From Calditrichota bacterium (GTDB lineage Bacteria; Zixibacteria; MSB-5A5; GN15; FEB-12), in assembly GCA_008501655.1 (NCBI GenBank), contig QQUK01000178.1, positions 1-20,602 on the forward strand: a stretch of DNA of 20,602 nt, written 5' to 3'. Numbering within the stretch: position 1 is the stretch's first letter; the number at the start of each line of letters is the position of its first letter. This document shows positions 4,909 through 12,785 of this stretch, in pieces. The translations under genes and the position numbers were made by a program. The notes under the pieces were generated by a model that had not been told where the DNA came from, made no database searches, and worked only from the letters and a program-made list of their open reading frames with translations.

Positions 4909-7332
4909 ATGGCCATAGAACGCCAGAAAATTGACCAGATATTTTTAGAAGAAGAGATGAAATCATCATATCTCGATTATTCGATGTCGGTTATAACCAA
5001 CCGTGCTTTACCGGATATTCGGGATGGGCTGAAACCGTCCAACCGACGGATTTTAGTGGCGATGAATGATCTCAATTTGAATCCCGGCAAAGGGCATCGT
5101 AAATGTGCTAAAATCGCCGGTGATACTTCAGGTAACTATCATCCGCATGGTGAACAGGTTGTTTATCCGACGCTTGTCCGTATGGCGCAGGATTTTAATA
5201 TGCGTTACCCGCTTGTTGACGGACAGGGTAACTTTGGTTCTATAGACGGTGACGGTGCGGCAGCGATGCGTTACACAGAAGCACGGCTTACTCCAATGGC
5301 GGTTGAGATGCTTGCTGATATCGACAAAGATACCGTCGACTTCATGCCGAACTATGACGGTACAATCAACGAACCGAAAGTTCTCCCCGGAAAATTCCCG
5401 AATCTTCTCTGCAACGGTACAACCGGTATTGCGGTTGGTATGGCGACAAATATTCCGCCGCACAACCTTCGTGAAATCGCCGAAGCAATTATCACTGTTA
5501 TTAATGACCCGGAAACAACTAATGATGATTTAATTGATATTGTCCCCGGACCGGATTTCCCGACCGGTGGAATTATCAATGGGCGTGAAGGTATTCGTCA
5601 GGCATACAAAACCGGTAAAGGTCATATTTCTGTGCGCGCCCGTGCCGGTGTTGAGCAGATGAAAAATAATAAAGAAGCAATCATCATTACCGAGATTCCT
5701 TTTCAGGTAAACAAATCAAATTTAATTGAAAAGATTGCTGACCTCGTTCGGGATAAAAAAATCGAAGGTATTACAGACCTCCGTGATGAGTCCGATCGTG
5801 ATGGTATGCGTATTGTTATTGAATTAAAACGTGACACCCAGACGGAGATCGTCCTCAACCAGTTGTATAAACATACAACTATGCAGAATACATTTTCAGT
5901 GAACCTGCTCTCGCTCGATGGTGGTGTACCGAAGTCAATGACTTTAAAGCAGATGATTGATTGTTTTATTGAGCATCGCCATGAAGTAGTCACCCGCAGA
6001 ACACAATATGAACTGAATAAAGCTGAAGAGCGTGCTCATATTCTTGAAGGTTATCGTATAGCTCTTGATAATATTGATGCAGTTATTGAACTGATTAAAA
6101 AATCAAAAGATACGCCGACGGCTCATGCCGGTTTGATGAAAAAATTCAAACTTTCCGAACGCCAGGCAACTGCAATCCTTGAGATGCGTCTGCAGCGTTT
6201 GACCGGTCTTGAACGTCAGAAGATTGAAGAAGAATACGAAGCATTGATTAAGAAAATCTCTGAGTTAAAAGCAATTCTTGAATCAAAGCAGCTTCGGATG
6301 CAGATTATCATTGACGAAACAAAAGAACTTGCCAGAAAATTCGGCGATGAACGCAGAACTGAAATTCAGGATGCTGTCGAAGAGATGACCGTTGAAGACC
6401 TTATAGCTGAAGAAGAGATGGTGATTACAATTTCGCATCTTGGCTATGTAAAACGTCTTTCTGTCTCTCAATACAAAAAACAACAGCGCGGCGGTAAAGG
6501 TGTCAAGGGAATCGAAACCAAAGAAGAAGATTTTGCTGAACATCTTTTCATCGCTTCCACCCATGACTATATCCTTTTCTTCTCAACAAAAGGGCGCTGT
6601 TACTGGGTCAAAGTACACGAAATTCCAACCGGTGGGAAAATGGCAAAGGGTAAACCTATTGTCAATCTTTGTCAGATTGAAAAAGGTGAAACAATTACAG
6701 CTTTCTGTAAAGTCCGTGAATTTGTCGAAGATAATTTTGTCGTTATGGCAACCCGTAACGGTCAGATTAAAAAGACATCGCTTGATGCATTCTCCAACCC
6801 GAGAAAATCCGGTGTGAATGCGATGAATCTGCCTGATGATGATGAGCTTATTGAAGCAGCAATCACCGATGGCGATTACGAAATTGTTCTGGCTACCCGC
6901 ATGGGTATGGCGATAAGATTCCCTGAAGAGAAAGTCCGTGCTATGGGTCGAACAGCCTATGGTGTCAAGGGTATCAATCTCAGCAAGAAGGATTATGTCA
7001 TTGGGATGGTAGCTGTTAAGCGGGATTCATCGTTATTGGTCGTCTCCGAAAATGGTTACGGTAAACGAACCAAGATAGATGATTACCGTATAACCAACCG
7101 CGGCGGTAAAGGTGTTATCAACGTTAAAACATCCGATCGCAACGGTGAGGTTGTCGCTATTAAAGAGGTCCTTGATCAGGACGAACTTATTTTGATTACC
7201 AAAAATGGAATTGCTAATCGTCAGTCGGTAAAAGATGTCAAAGTCATCGGCCGTAACACGCAGGGTGTCCGCTTGATTAAGCTGAAAGCTGATGACAAAG
7301 TGACCGATGTCGCCCGTGTTGTGAATGAGTAG
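4909..7332 (+). CDS. gyrA: DNA gyrase subunit A
   Basis: The 807-residue protein carries the breakage-reunion domain of type IIA topoisomerases. GyrA pairs with GyrB to introduce negative supercoils using ATP. The catalytic tyrosine is Y122 in AAMRYTEARL, the same number as in E. coli. The C-terminal pinwheel domain has a GyrA box, QQRGGKG at 525-531, plus related blade motifs (GRTAYGVKGI, NRGGKGVIN, GRNTQGVRLI), which argues for gyrase over topoisomerase IV. The segment that sets quinolone sensitivity reads HPHGEQVVYPT (78-88): Gln at the position of E. coli Ser83 and Pro at that of Asp87. AAAAGGA nine bases upstream supports the start. gyrB is not adjacent. A leader with three stem-loops precedes it and a terminator follows at 7381. 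Confidence 0.97.
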   Translation: MAIERQKIDQIFLEEEMKSSYLDYSMSVITNRALPDIRDGLKPSNRRILVAMNDLNLNPGKGHRKCAKIAGDTSGNYHPHGEQVVYPTLVRMAQDFNMRYPLVDGQGNFGSIDGDGAAAMRYTEARLTPMAVEMLADIDKDTVDFMPNYDGTINEPKVLPGKFPNLLCNGTTGIAVGMATNIPPHNLREIAEAIITVINDPETTNDDLIDIVPGPDFPTGGIINGREGIRQAYKTGKGHISVRARAGVEQMKNNKEAIIITEIPFQVNKSNLIEKIADLVRDKKIEGITDLRDESDRDGMRIVIELKRDTQTEIVLNQLYKHTTMQNTFSVNLLSLDGGVPKSMTLKQMIDCFIEHRHEVVTRRTQYELNKAEERAHILEGYRIALDNIDAVIELIKKSKDTPTAHAGLMKKFKLSERQATAILEMRLQRLTGLERQKIEEEYEALIKKISELKAILESKQLRMQIIIDETKELARKFGDERRTEIQDAVEEMTVEDLIAEEEMVITISHLGYVKRLSVSQYKKQQRGGKGVKGIETKEEDFAEHLFIASTHDYILFFSTKGRCYWVKVHEIPTGGKMAKGKPIVNLCQIEKGETITAFCKVREFVEDNFVVMATRNGQIKKTSLDAFSNPRKSGVNAMNLPDDDELIEAAITDGDYEIVLATRMGMAIRFPEEKVRAMGRTAYGVKGINLSKKDYVIGMVAVKRDSSLLVVSENGYGKRTKIDDYRITNRGGKGVINVKTSDRNGEVVAIKEVLDQDELILITKNGIANRQSVKDVKVIGRNTQGVRLIKLKADDKVTDVARVVNE

Positions 7333-7349
7333 ATAGGACACACCCCCAA

Positions 7350-7367
7350 CCCCTCTTGATAGAGGGG
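7350..7367. repeat. Short stem-loop CCCCTCT/AGAGGGG after gyrA
   Basis: Perfect seven-base stem around TGAT, 18 bases after the gyrA stop. No T-run follows. It looks like one of the short intergenic hairpins rather than the terminator itself, which comes next. Confidence 0.55.
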
Positions 7368-7380
7368 AGCAAAACCAGAG

Positions 7381-7416
7381 CTGTCAGGTGGAGACGCCTG
7401 ACAGTTTTTATTTTTA
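7381..7416 (+). terminator. Rho-independent terminator of gyrA
   Basis: Eight-base stem CTGTCAGG / CCTGACAG (7381-7388 with 7397-7404), extended by a G-T pair, then TTTTTATTTTTA. The arms belong to the GTCAGG/CCTGAC family. The only in-frame start codon for the next gene (GTG 7388) lies inside this stem. Confidence 0.8.
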
Positions 7417-8182
7417 TGAAAAAAGAAAATTCGATTCTCAGGAACCTTACCGCTGTAAATTGGAATGGGGTGTTGAGGGAGCGATTAGAGCAGCTTCTCG
7501 CGGTGATATATTAGTCATTGTAGATATTCTGAGTTTTTCAACAACGACTACCTATGCAGTTTCACAAGGGGCAACAGTTTATCCGTGTACCAAAACCGAC
7601 GATATGGAAAGTTTAGCAGAAAAATTTCATGCTAAAATTGCCTACAGCCGAACTGATGCTGCTTCAAAAGGAATATATTCACTTTCTCCGATTACTTTTG
7701 ATAGTATATCTCCCGGAGAGGCAGTTATTTTGCCCTCTTTAAACGGTTCCAACTGTTCCCGGTTATGTTCCGATGCTCCTTATGTATTCATTGGGTCGTT
7801 TTTGAATGTCTCTGCAATAGCTGACGTCATTTCAACTCTGATAACGAAAACAGATATTGATGTTACGGTTGTAGCTTGTGGTGAAAGAGAAAAAAAATCG
7901 AATGAACTGAGACCTGCAATTGAGGATTATCTTGGTGCTGGTGCGATCATTAAAAAATTAACTTGTGAAAAATCACCGGAAGCTTTGGTTTGTGAATCAG
8001 CCTTTGAAATGAATGAGAATAGAGTTGCTGAACTTATTTGGGATAGTGTAAGCGGTAGGGAACTAAGAGCGATTGGGTTTGAGGATGATGTAACTTTTGC
8101 TTGTAAACATGATTTTGTTAAAACTGTTCCATATATACATCAGGATGCTTTTGTTTCGTATCCTTCTACAACTTCCACGTAA
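7388..8182 (+). CDS. ComB-like 2-phosphosulfolactate phosphatase family protein (start uncertain)
   Basis: 264 residues if read from GTG 7388. ComB-family motifs are present: RCKLEWGVEG (22-31), VIVDILSFSTTTT (43-55) with D46, LPSLNGS (115-121), and VVACGE with the ED..GAGAI segment (179-187). The founding member hydrolyses 2-phosphosulfolactate in archaeal coenzyme M synthesis. Bacterial homologues are widespread and mostly unassigned, and no other coenzyme M gene is nearby, so a generic Mg-dependent phosphatase role is safer. The start is a problem: GTG 7388 sits in the gyrA terminator with no ribosome site, while ATG 7416 is one frame off. One extra A in the six-A run at 7419-7424 would join ATG 7416 to this frame and give MKKRKFDSQEP. 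The 3' end overlaps the convergent gene by 17 bases. Confidence 0.8.
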   Translation: METPDSFYFYEKRKFDSQEPYRCKLEWGVEGAIRAASRGDILVIVDILSFSTTTTYAVSQGATVYPCTKTDDMESLAEKFHAKIAYSRTDAASKGIYSLSPITFDSISPGEAVILPSLNGSNCSRLCSDAPYVFIGSFLNVSAIADVISTLITKTDIDVTVVACGEREKKSNELRPAIEDYLGAGAIIKKLTCEKSPEALVCESAFEMNENRVAELIWDSVSGRELRAIGFEDDVTFACKHDFVKTVPYIHQDAFVSYPSTTST

Positions 8183-10445
8183 AACCGACTGTCGGCATAA
8201 TACCGGCATCATAAATATATCCATCTGATGTAGCTACTAACGGATTTTTCCGGTTCGTGATGTTTGATACAGCCAGGAAAAATTCAGTGTCTCCGACTTT
8301 GTACCGGCTTGACAAATTGATTGTATAGTTATCCGGGAAGCGTTCTGAGTTATCAAATGATGAGAGGTGCTTGATATAAGCCTCACTATAACGGTCATAC
8401 TTAGTATATTCAGTATACGGTAAATGCGGGGTGTAGGCATAACCGGTATGGAAAGAGAAGTCCGTTCCGAAAGTAATTTTTCTTGAGATGTAATAATACA
8501 ATTCCAGATAAAATTTATGGGGTGCATTCAGTTCATAGTCGGTTGATATGTAGCTGTTGGTTTTATCAGCATGGGAGTATCCATAGTATGTATACAAATC
8601 AAATTTTGTCCCAAACAGTGCAGACTTTTCAAATGTAATATCAGCACCGTTAAATATTAGTTCAGCTGATGAGGAGACGGAAATAAATTGGTCGGATACG
8701 TTGCCGATTGATTTTACTTTTGATAAATCATACACAGTTTCCGGAATATCTGATATCTTCTTTTTAAACAGAGATAGTTTTAGTGAGTTGGATTTGAATG
8801 TCAGAGAGACGAGTTTTGTATGGACAGGTTTGAGGAGGGAGATATTATCCCGAACCAGAACCTGATAGTTCTCTAAAATATTTTGTACAGGATTTTCTGA
8901 GAACGTACCAAAATATAATGAAAGGAATTTCTGACTATCAAGTTGATAGGAGATATTTGTTCTCAAGTTAAAATCACCGGAATGATTTAAATTTGAAAAT
9001 TTATCAAATCGGATTCCATTTTCAATTTTAAAATCTTCAAAATGACTTATCATTGAAACATACATGGCACTGTTCAATTCCTTTTCAATTATAGATGCAT
9101 TGTGGTACAGATTGTTTATTTCGTGCTGATAAATTAAAGGATTATTGCTCGGGTCTTCCGGGGAGAGGAAATCCCAATTTTTTTGATTCAATTTTGTTTT
9201 TCTCTGTGGGATATATGTAATGGATACCCCGCCTTTAAGATCAAGTGATGTTGAAAACAATGTAATATCAATATTAGAGTTATATATATAGTTCTGTTCA
9301 GTAAGATAGATATCAAGTCCCTGAGACTTATTCAACGGTGGAGATGCTTTGTATTCTTCAAGTCTGCTTTTTCTTGAAATTTCAAAGTTATATAACTGGT
9401 TCTTCTCAATTATTTTCAGGCGTAGACCTGTAAAATTTAATTTAGAGTGTTGGAAAGTTGAAAGCCCATAATTGTTGTTGGTTGTTGATACAGTGTTATA
9501 TTCTAAAAAGTCATAACTGTTCAGATGATTTATATACAGCGTTGTTTTATTCGATAGTTTAACTCCTGATATAATTGCAATATCCTGAAAATTTGTCGGT
9601 GGAGTTGTCCGGCGGTCTGATTTGTATTTTGCATATTTAACAAGTTTATCTAAAACAGATTTCCTTAAAGCACCGGTAATGAAATACTTATCTGAACCAA
9701 ATGAATAGGTTCCTGTGGTTTGCACCGCAGAAAAATCTATCTCTGTGTTTGAGTGGAAATTGAATTTTTCCTGTATACCTATATCAAGCACTACGGGGGA
9801 TTGAAATTCGGCCGATGTCCCCGTTGGGTAGAATTGTAACTCACCGACAACTGATGAAGGTACAATCGAAAACATACCGTAATGATTCGGGTTATCACCA
9901 ATCGGATTACCGTTGAAAAAATATAAGGGAGCTGAACCATTGATGCGGATTTTTGAGGAATGAGTTGAACCTTGTTTTAAAAGCTGTGGCTGTCTGAGGG
10001 AAGAGACAGGGTTGTTTGAAACCAGAGATGTTGCTGAACGTTTTGAAATTTCTGATTTATGGGTTGATTCCTGTAGTTGACTGGAGCTTTTTGGAGAGGA
10101 GACATTTATAGAAGGAAGTTCAAGTATTCTTTTATGAAGTATAATAACGTTATCAAGTTGATGTATTGATATTTTTTTATCTTCAAAACCAAGAGCGGTT
10201 ATCATGATTTCTGTAGGTACAGAATTTTCTAATTTCGGATAAATGAACAGTCCGTTTTCATTGGTTGTGGTTTTACCTATTGTCTGATTATCTGTTTTAA
10301 TAAGTACAGTAGCACCTTCAATAGGTATTTGTTCATCAGATTGGACGATACCATTGTAATTATCAGATTGATTCCGGGCATTCAGAGACGCACCAATACA
10401 GAATACAAGTACTGAAACTAAGATTTTGAAATTATAAATTTTCAT
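8166..10445 (-). CDS. TonB-dependent-receptor-like outer-membrane protein
   Basis: 759 residues from the Met at 10445, chosen because it starts a signal peptide (MKIYNFKILVSVLVFCIGAS, then LNA); the frame is open 72 codons further upstream without such a signal. Residues about 30-105 form a carboxypeptidase-regulatory-like domain (IPIEGATVLI, TTTNENGLF). Residues about 135-230 resemble a plug (SKIRINGSAPLYFFNGNPIG, then VVGELQFYPTGTSAEF). The rest alternates aromatic and polar residues as in a 22-strand barrel. No clear TonB box is visible, and the C-terminus is FTWKL rather than a terminal Phe. By family it imports a ligand across the outer membrane or is a barrel of related fold; the substrate is unknown and no SusD-like partner is present. 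It lacks a good Shine-Dalgarno and overlaps the ComB-like gene by 17 bases. Confidence 0.78.
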   Translation of the reverse strand: MKIYNFKILVSVLVFCIGASLNARNQSDNYNGIVQSDEQIPIEGATVLIKTDNQTIGKTTTNENGLFIYPKLENSVPTEIMITALGFEDKKISIHQLDNVIILHKRILELPSINVSSPKSSSQLQESTHKSEISKRSATSLVSNNPVSSLRQPQLLKQGSTHSSKIRINGSAPLYFFNGNPIGDNPNHYGMFSIVPSSVVGELQFYPTGTSAEFQSPVVLDIGIQEKFNFHSNTEIDFSAVQTTGTYSFGSDKYFITGALRKSVLDKLVKYAKYKSDRRTTPPTNFQDIAIISGVKLSNKTTLYINHLNSYDFLEYNTVSTTNNNYGLSTFQHSKLNFTGLRLKIIEKNQLYNFEISRKSRLEEYKASPPLNKSQGLDIYLTEQNYIYNSNIDITLFSTSLDLKGGVSITYIPQRKTKLNQKNWDFLSPEDPSNNPLIYQHEINNLYHNASIIEKELNSAMYVSMISHFEDFKIENGIRFDKFSNLNHSGDFNLRTNISYQLDSQKFLSLYFGTFSENPVQNILENYQVLVRDNISLLKPVHTKLVSLTFKSNSLKLSLFKKKISDIPETVYDLSKVKSIGNVSDQFISVSSSAELIFNGADITFEKSALFGTKFDLYTYYGYSHADKTNSYISTDYELNAPHKFYLELYYYISRKITFGTDFSFHTGYAYTPHLPYTEYTKYDRYSEAYIKHLSSFDNSERFPDNYTINLSSRYKVGDTEFFLAVSNITNRKNPLVATSDGYIYDAGIMPTVGFTWKL

Positions 10446-10598
10446 CCTGTATATGTAAGACATATACCATGCCAGAATTTGATATTTTTGTATGGCCTTA
10501 AATATTTGTACGGCAATCATATACAAACTGAACAAAGATTGAACAAGTCCAATATGCTGCTGAATTTGTGCAATAAACTGCCTCCTGCGAAATGGCTG

Positions 10599-10628
10599 TT
10601 TACAATCGCGGTAAGTTGTTGATATATT
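10599..10628 (+). promoter_or_regulatory. Candidate promoter of the EamA gene
   Basis: TTTACA (10599-10604), 18-bp spacer, TATATT (10623-10628). The preferred ATG is five bases beyond the -10, with no Shine-Dalgarno, which suggests leaderless expression. Confidence 0.4.
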
Positions 10629-10633
10629 CAGGG

Positions 10634-11560
10634 ATGGAATTCTTAGGTGAATCAGCAGCACTGACTACAGCTCTTTGTTGGGCTTTTACATCACTCTTTT
10701 TTTCTGAAGCCGGAAAATTAATCGGATCATTTAATGTCAATAAAATCAGGCTTGTTTTTGCGGTTACTATTTATCTGATTGTGCTTTCAATTTCAAAAGG
10801 ACATATCCTTCCCGATACTCTAACAACTGAACATGTTATCTGGCTTGGCATCTCCGGTGTAATCGGACTGGTAATCGGTGATGGTGCCGGATTTAAAGCG
10901 ATGGTTATGATCGGTCCCCGGCTGACGATGTTGCTTCATTCTACAGCTCCGGTGATGGCGACGATTCTTGCCTGGATATTTCTTGGTGAGACTCTTAATA
11001 TCAAAGATATCATTGGAATATCTGCTACTGTTGCCGGAATCAGCTGGGTTGTATCCGAGAGAAAATATCGTAACCATCCGAATAAACTCCGTGATGGTCA
11101 TCCTGATGCCGGTTCACTTCTCAAAGGTGTCCTGCTTGGACTGACAGCAGCCTTTGGGCAGGCATCAGGTCTTGTTCTGGCAAAACATGCTATGCTTGAT
11201 TTGACAACTACGGTTGAACCGATGGAAGCATCATTTGTCCGAATGTTTGTTTCAATGATAGTCATCTGGACAATTTCATTTTTCAGGGGAAAAACAGCAG
11301 AAACTCTGCGATCTTTTAAAGACAAAAAGGCTATTCTTTATTCGCTAAGCGGTGCATTGACCGGACCTTTTTTAGGTGTATGGATGTCGCTTGTGGCGGT
11401 CAAATATATAGCAGCCGGAATAGCAGCAACCTTGAATGCAACAACCCCGATATGGCTGCTCCCATTGACTCGTATCACACACAAAGAAAAAATATCAGTA
11501 AGGATTCTTTTTGGGACTATAATTGCTGTTGGCGGTGTGGCTCTTTTACTGCTCCAGTAA
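10634..11560 (+). CDS. EamA (DMT superfamily) permease
   Basis: 308 residues from the Met at 10634. A longer frame from 10592 adds 14 non-hydrophobic residues that family members lack, so I prefer MEFLGESAALTTALCWAF, the usual family opening. Two homologous halves of about five membrane helices each are visible: GVIGLVIGDGAGFKAM and WIFLGETLNIKDIIGISATVAGI end the first, and ALTGPFLGVWMSLVAVKYIAAGIAATLNATTPIWLLPLTRI with ILFGTIIAVGGVALLLL end the second. A hydrophilic linker (RKYRNHPNKLRDGHPD) separates them. DMT permeases move metabolites such as amino acids or nucleotides, usually as exporters. The substrate is not predictable here. The last 15 bases overlap the convergent small membrane-protein gene. 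Confidence 0.87.
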   Translation: MEFLGESAALTTALCWAFTSLFFSEAGKLIGSFNVNKIRLVFAVTIYLIVLSISKGHILPDTLTTEHVIWLGISGVIGLVIGDGAGFKAMVMIGPRLTMLLHSTAPVMATILAWIFLGETLNIKDIIGISATVAGISWVVSERKYRNHPNKLRDGHPDAGSLLKGVLLGLTAAFGQASGLVLAKHAMLDLTTTVEPMEASFVRMFVSMIVIWTISFFRGKTAETLRSFKDKKAILYSLSGALTGPFLGVWMSLVAVKYIAAGIAATLNATTPIWLLPLTRITHKEKISVRILFGTIIAVGGVALLLLQ

Positions 11561-12025
11561 TTCACCGGTGGTTCGGATTTCAAGTTCAAACCAGATCAAT
11601 GAATAGAGAAACGCTATAATCCCTTTAATATCGGCAGACCATTCCGGACCAAGCATATACAGATAGCAGAGAAGAGTCATTCCGAAAAATATCTTAACTA
11701 AGCCGTTGCGGATCTGATCGATACAGATAGCAAACAGCCCGAACAGAATAAAAAGAATAATCATTGATGGGGCTAAAAGGATTACAATCCATGACCAGAA
11801 ATTAACGGCATGGAGATAATAAGCAGTTACTGATTCCAGCGGTAGTTGGAACAGGTAAACAAAATGAGCGGCTACAAAAAAGAGTGCGATTGCCAGATAT
11901 AAAAATCCTTCCATACATCTTTGTTTCAGTTCCCGGATTCCTGCCATAAAAAAGAACAAGGATGCAGAAAGAGAAAAGAGTAGGAGCAGGTAAGAATAGT
12001 CTTTAACAAAGTTTATTGTATTCAT
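11546..12025 (-). CDS. Small multi-pass membrane protein of unknown function
   Basis: 159 residues from the Met at 12025. I prefer this to the longer frame starting at 12097 because AGAGGT stands seven bases before it and the upstream 24 residues are not needed. The protein is mostly hydrophobic with about five membrane segments (LLLLFSLSASLFFFMAG, FLYLAIALFFVAAHFVYLF, WIVILLAPSMIILFILFGLF, IFFGMTLLCYLYMLG and a final helix near IIAFLYSLIWF). There is a short charged loop (IRELKQRC) and an acidic tail. I recognise no family and no catalytic motif. Its ribosome site is buried in a perfect inverted repeat (12031-12050), so translation may be modulated. The 3' end overlaps the EamA gene. Confidence 0.65.
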   Translation of the reverse strand: MNTINFVKDYSYLLLLFSLSASLFFFMAGIRELKQRCMEGFLYLAIALFFVAAHFVYLFQLPLESVTAYYLHAVNFWSWIVILLAPSMIILFILFGLFAICIDQIRNGLVKIFFGMTLLCYLYMLGPEWSADIKGIIAFLYSLIWFELEIRTTGELLEQ

Positions 12026-12030
12026 AATTT

Positions 12031-12050
12031 GTACCTCTGAACAGAGGTAC
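12031..12050 (-). promoter_or_regulatory. Inverted repeat covering the ribosome site of the small membrane protein
   Basis: GTACCTCTG, AA, CAGAGGTAC: two perfect nine-base arms with a two-base centre. On the reverse strand the second arm contains AGAGGT, the Shine-Dalgarno of the gene starting at 12025. It could be an RNA stem that hides the site, or a dimer-binding operator in the DNA. Confidence 0.5.
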
Positions 12051-12192
12051 TGAAAAAAATATGCCAAAAAAACTAAACAGGAGACTAATATTCGCAATTC
12101 TGTTATATTCTAAGAGCTTAGCTTATGTAATTTACTTTTCGTGAGTTCTTATAATCTAACAGAAAATAAAAGAATATATGAAAAAAGATGCA

Positions 12193-12230
12193 CAAAAAAA
12201 CCCGTCTGAAAAGCCAGACGGGTTAGATTT
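12193..12230 (-). terminator. Rho-independent terminator of the lptB-rpoN-hpf cluster
   Basis: Ten-base perfect stem (AACCCGTCTG / CAGACGGGTT, 12199-12208 with 12215-12224) with a six-base loop. On the reverse strand it is followed by a run of seven T. It lies about 20 bases past the hpf stop. A T-run on the forward side makes it potentially bidirectional. Confidence 0.88.
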
Positions 12231-12248
12231 TTTTACTACAATTGATTC

Positions 12249-12605
12249 TTATTCTATCTCATCCACATCAGTTGTCGGTTTTGTATACGCATCTTTGATA
12301 CCGGCAATCTCTTCCTGATTTTTCTGTTTTAGTTTCCCTTTGTACTTTTTCAACTGAGTTTTAGCTTTATCGAATGCGGCTGAAATAGAGTTTACCATAT
12401 CATCGGTATCACCAGTTGCGGAGATAGTCTGATTGTAAACGCTGACTTTTAGTTCTGCGAGTCTGCGGTGACGTTCCATATCCAAAACGAGTTCAGCTGA
12501 GATAATATTATCAAAGTAACGAAGCAACCCGTCCATTTCTTCCTCGGCTGTTGCTCTTAAATCATCGGTTAAGTCAAAATGTCGTGCAGATATTTTTTTC
12601 AGCAT
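12249..12605 (-). CDS. hpf: Ribosome hibernation-promoting factor, short form (HPF/RaiA family)
   Basis: 118 residues, matching the short form of the family, with the beta-alpha-beta-beta-beta-alpha layout. Landmarks are KKISARHFDLTDDLRATAEE at the N-terminus, an ERHRRLAELKVSVY strand, and DMVNSISAAFDKAKTQLKKYKGKLK in the C-terminal helix. Short HPF binds the 30S decoding region of idle ribosomes and promotes 100S dimers or inactive 70S. The lysine-rich helix is followed by an acidic tail without the dimerisation domain of long HPF. AAGGAG nine bases upstream fixes the start. It is the last gene of the classic lptB-rpoN-hpf order, 180 bases after rpoN, so it may also have its own promoter in that gap. 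Confidence 0.92.
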   Translation of the reverse strand: MLKKISARHFDLTDDLRATAEEEMDGLLRYFDNIISAELVLDMERHRRLAELKVSVYNQTISATGDTDDMVNSISAAFDKAKTQLKKYKGKLKQKNQEEIAGIKDAYTKPTTDVDEIE

Positions 12606-12785
12606 GGGACTTTACTCCTTTCCATGCATACATTAAGTGGTTTAACAAAATACCAATCTATAATGAGTATTAATAAACTAACACTTCTTGGCATCTTACG
12701 CAAATAATAGATGTTCTGATTTTTATAAAAAGATAATTCTGATATTTTCATTTCATCACCTATCCTATGGCAATATTGCAGCGAA

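Noticed and set aside
5128..5463. Reverse open frames of about 100 codons antisense to gyrA (also at 5703, 6283 and 7033)
   Set aside because: Shadows of a strongly conserved coding sequence; no ribosome sites and no family resemblance.
7388..8182. Coenzyme M biosynthesis gene
   Set aside because: Only the ComB-like family is present; no ComA, ComC or related genes nearby, and bacterial members of this family are widespread without that pathway.
10592..10633. Longer N-terminus of the EamA permease
   Set aside because: The 14 extra residues have no ribosome site, do not match the family's opening, and overlap the candidate promoter.
10446..10661. 72-codon N-terminal extension of the TonB-receptor-like protein
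   Set aside because: The signal peptide would be internal; the extension overlaps the divergent gene's promoter and start.
12688..12702. Sigma-54-type promoter TTGGCATC upstream of hpf
   Set aside because: The GG-to-GC spacing is 8 instead of 10 bases and the -12 TTGC is not matched.
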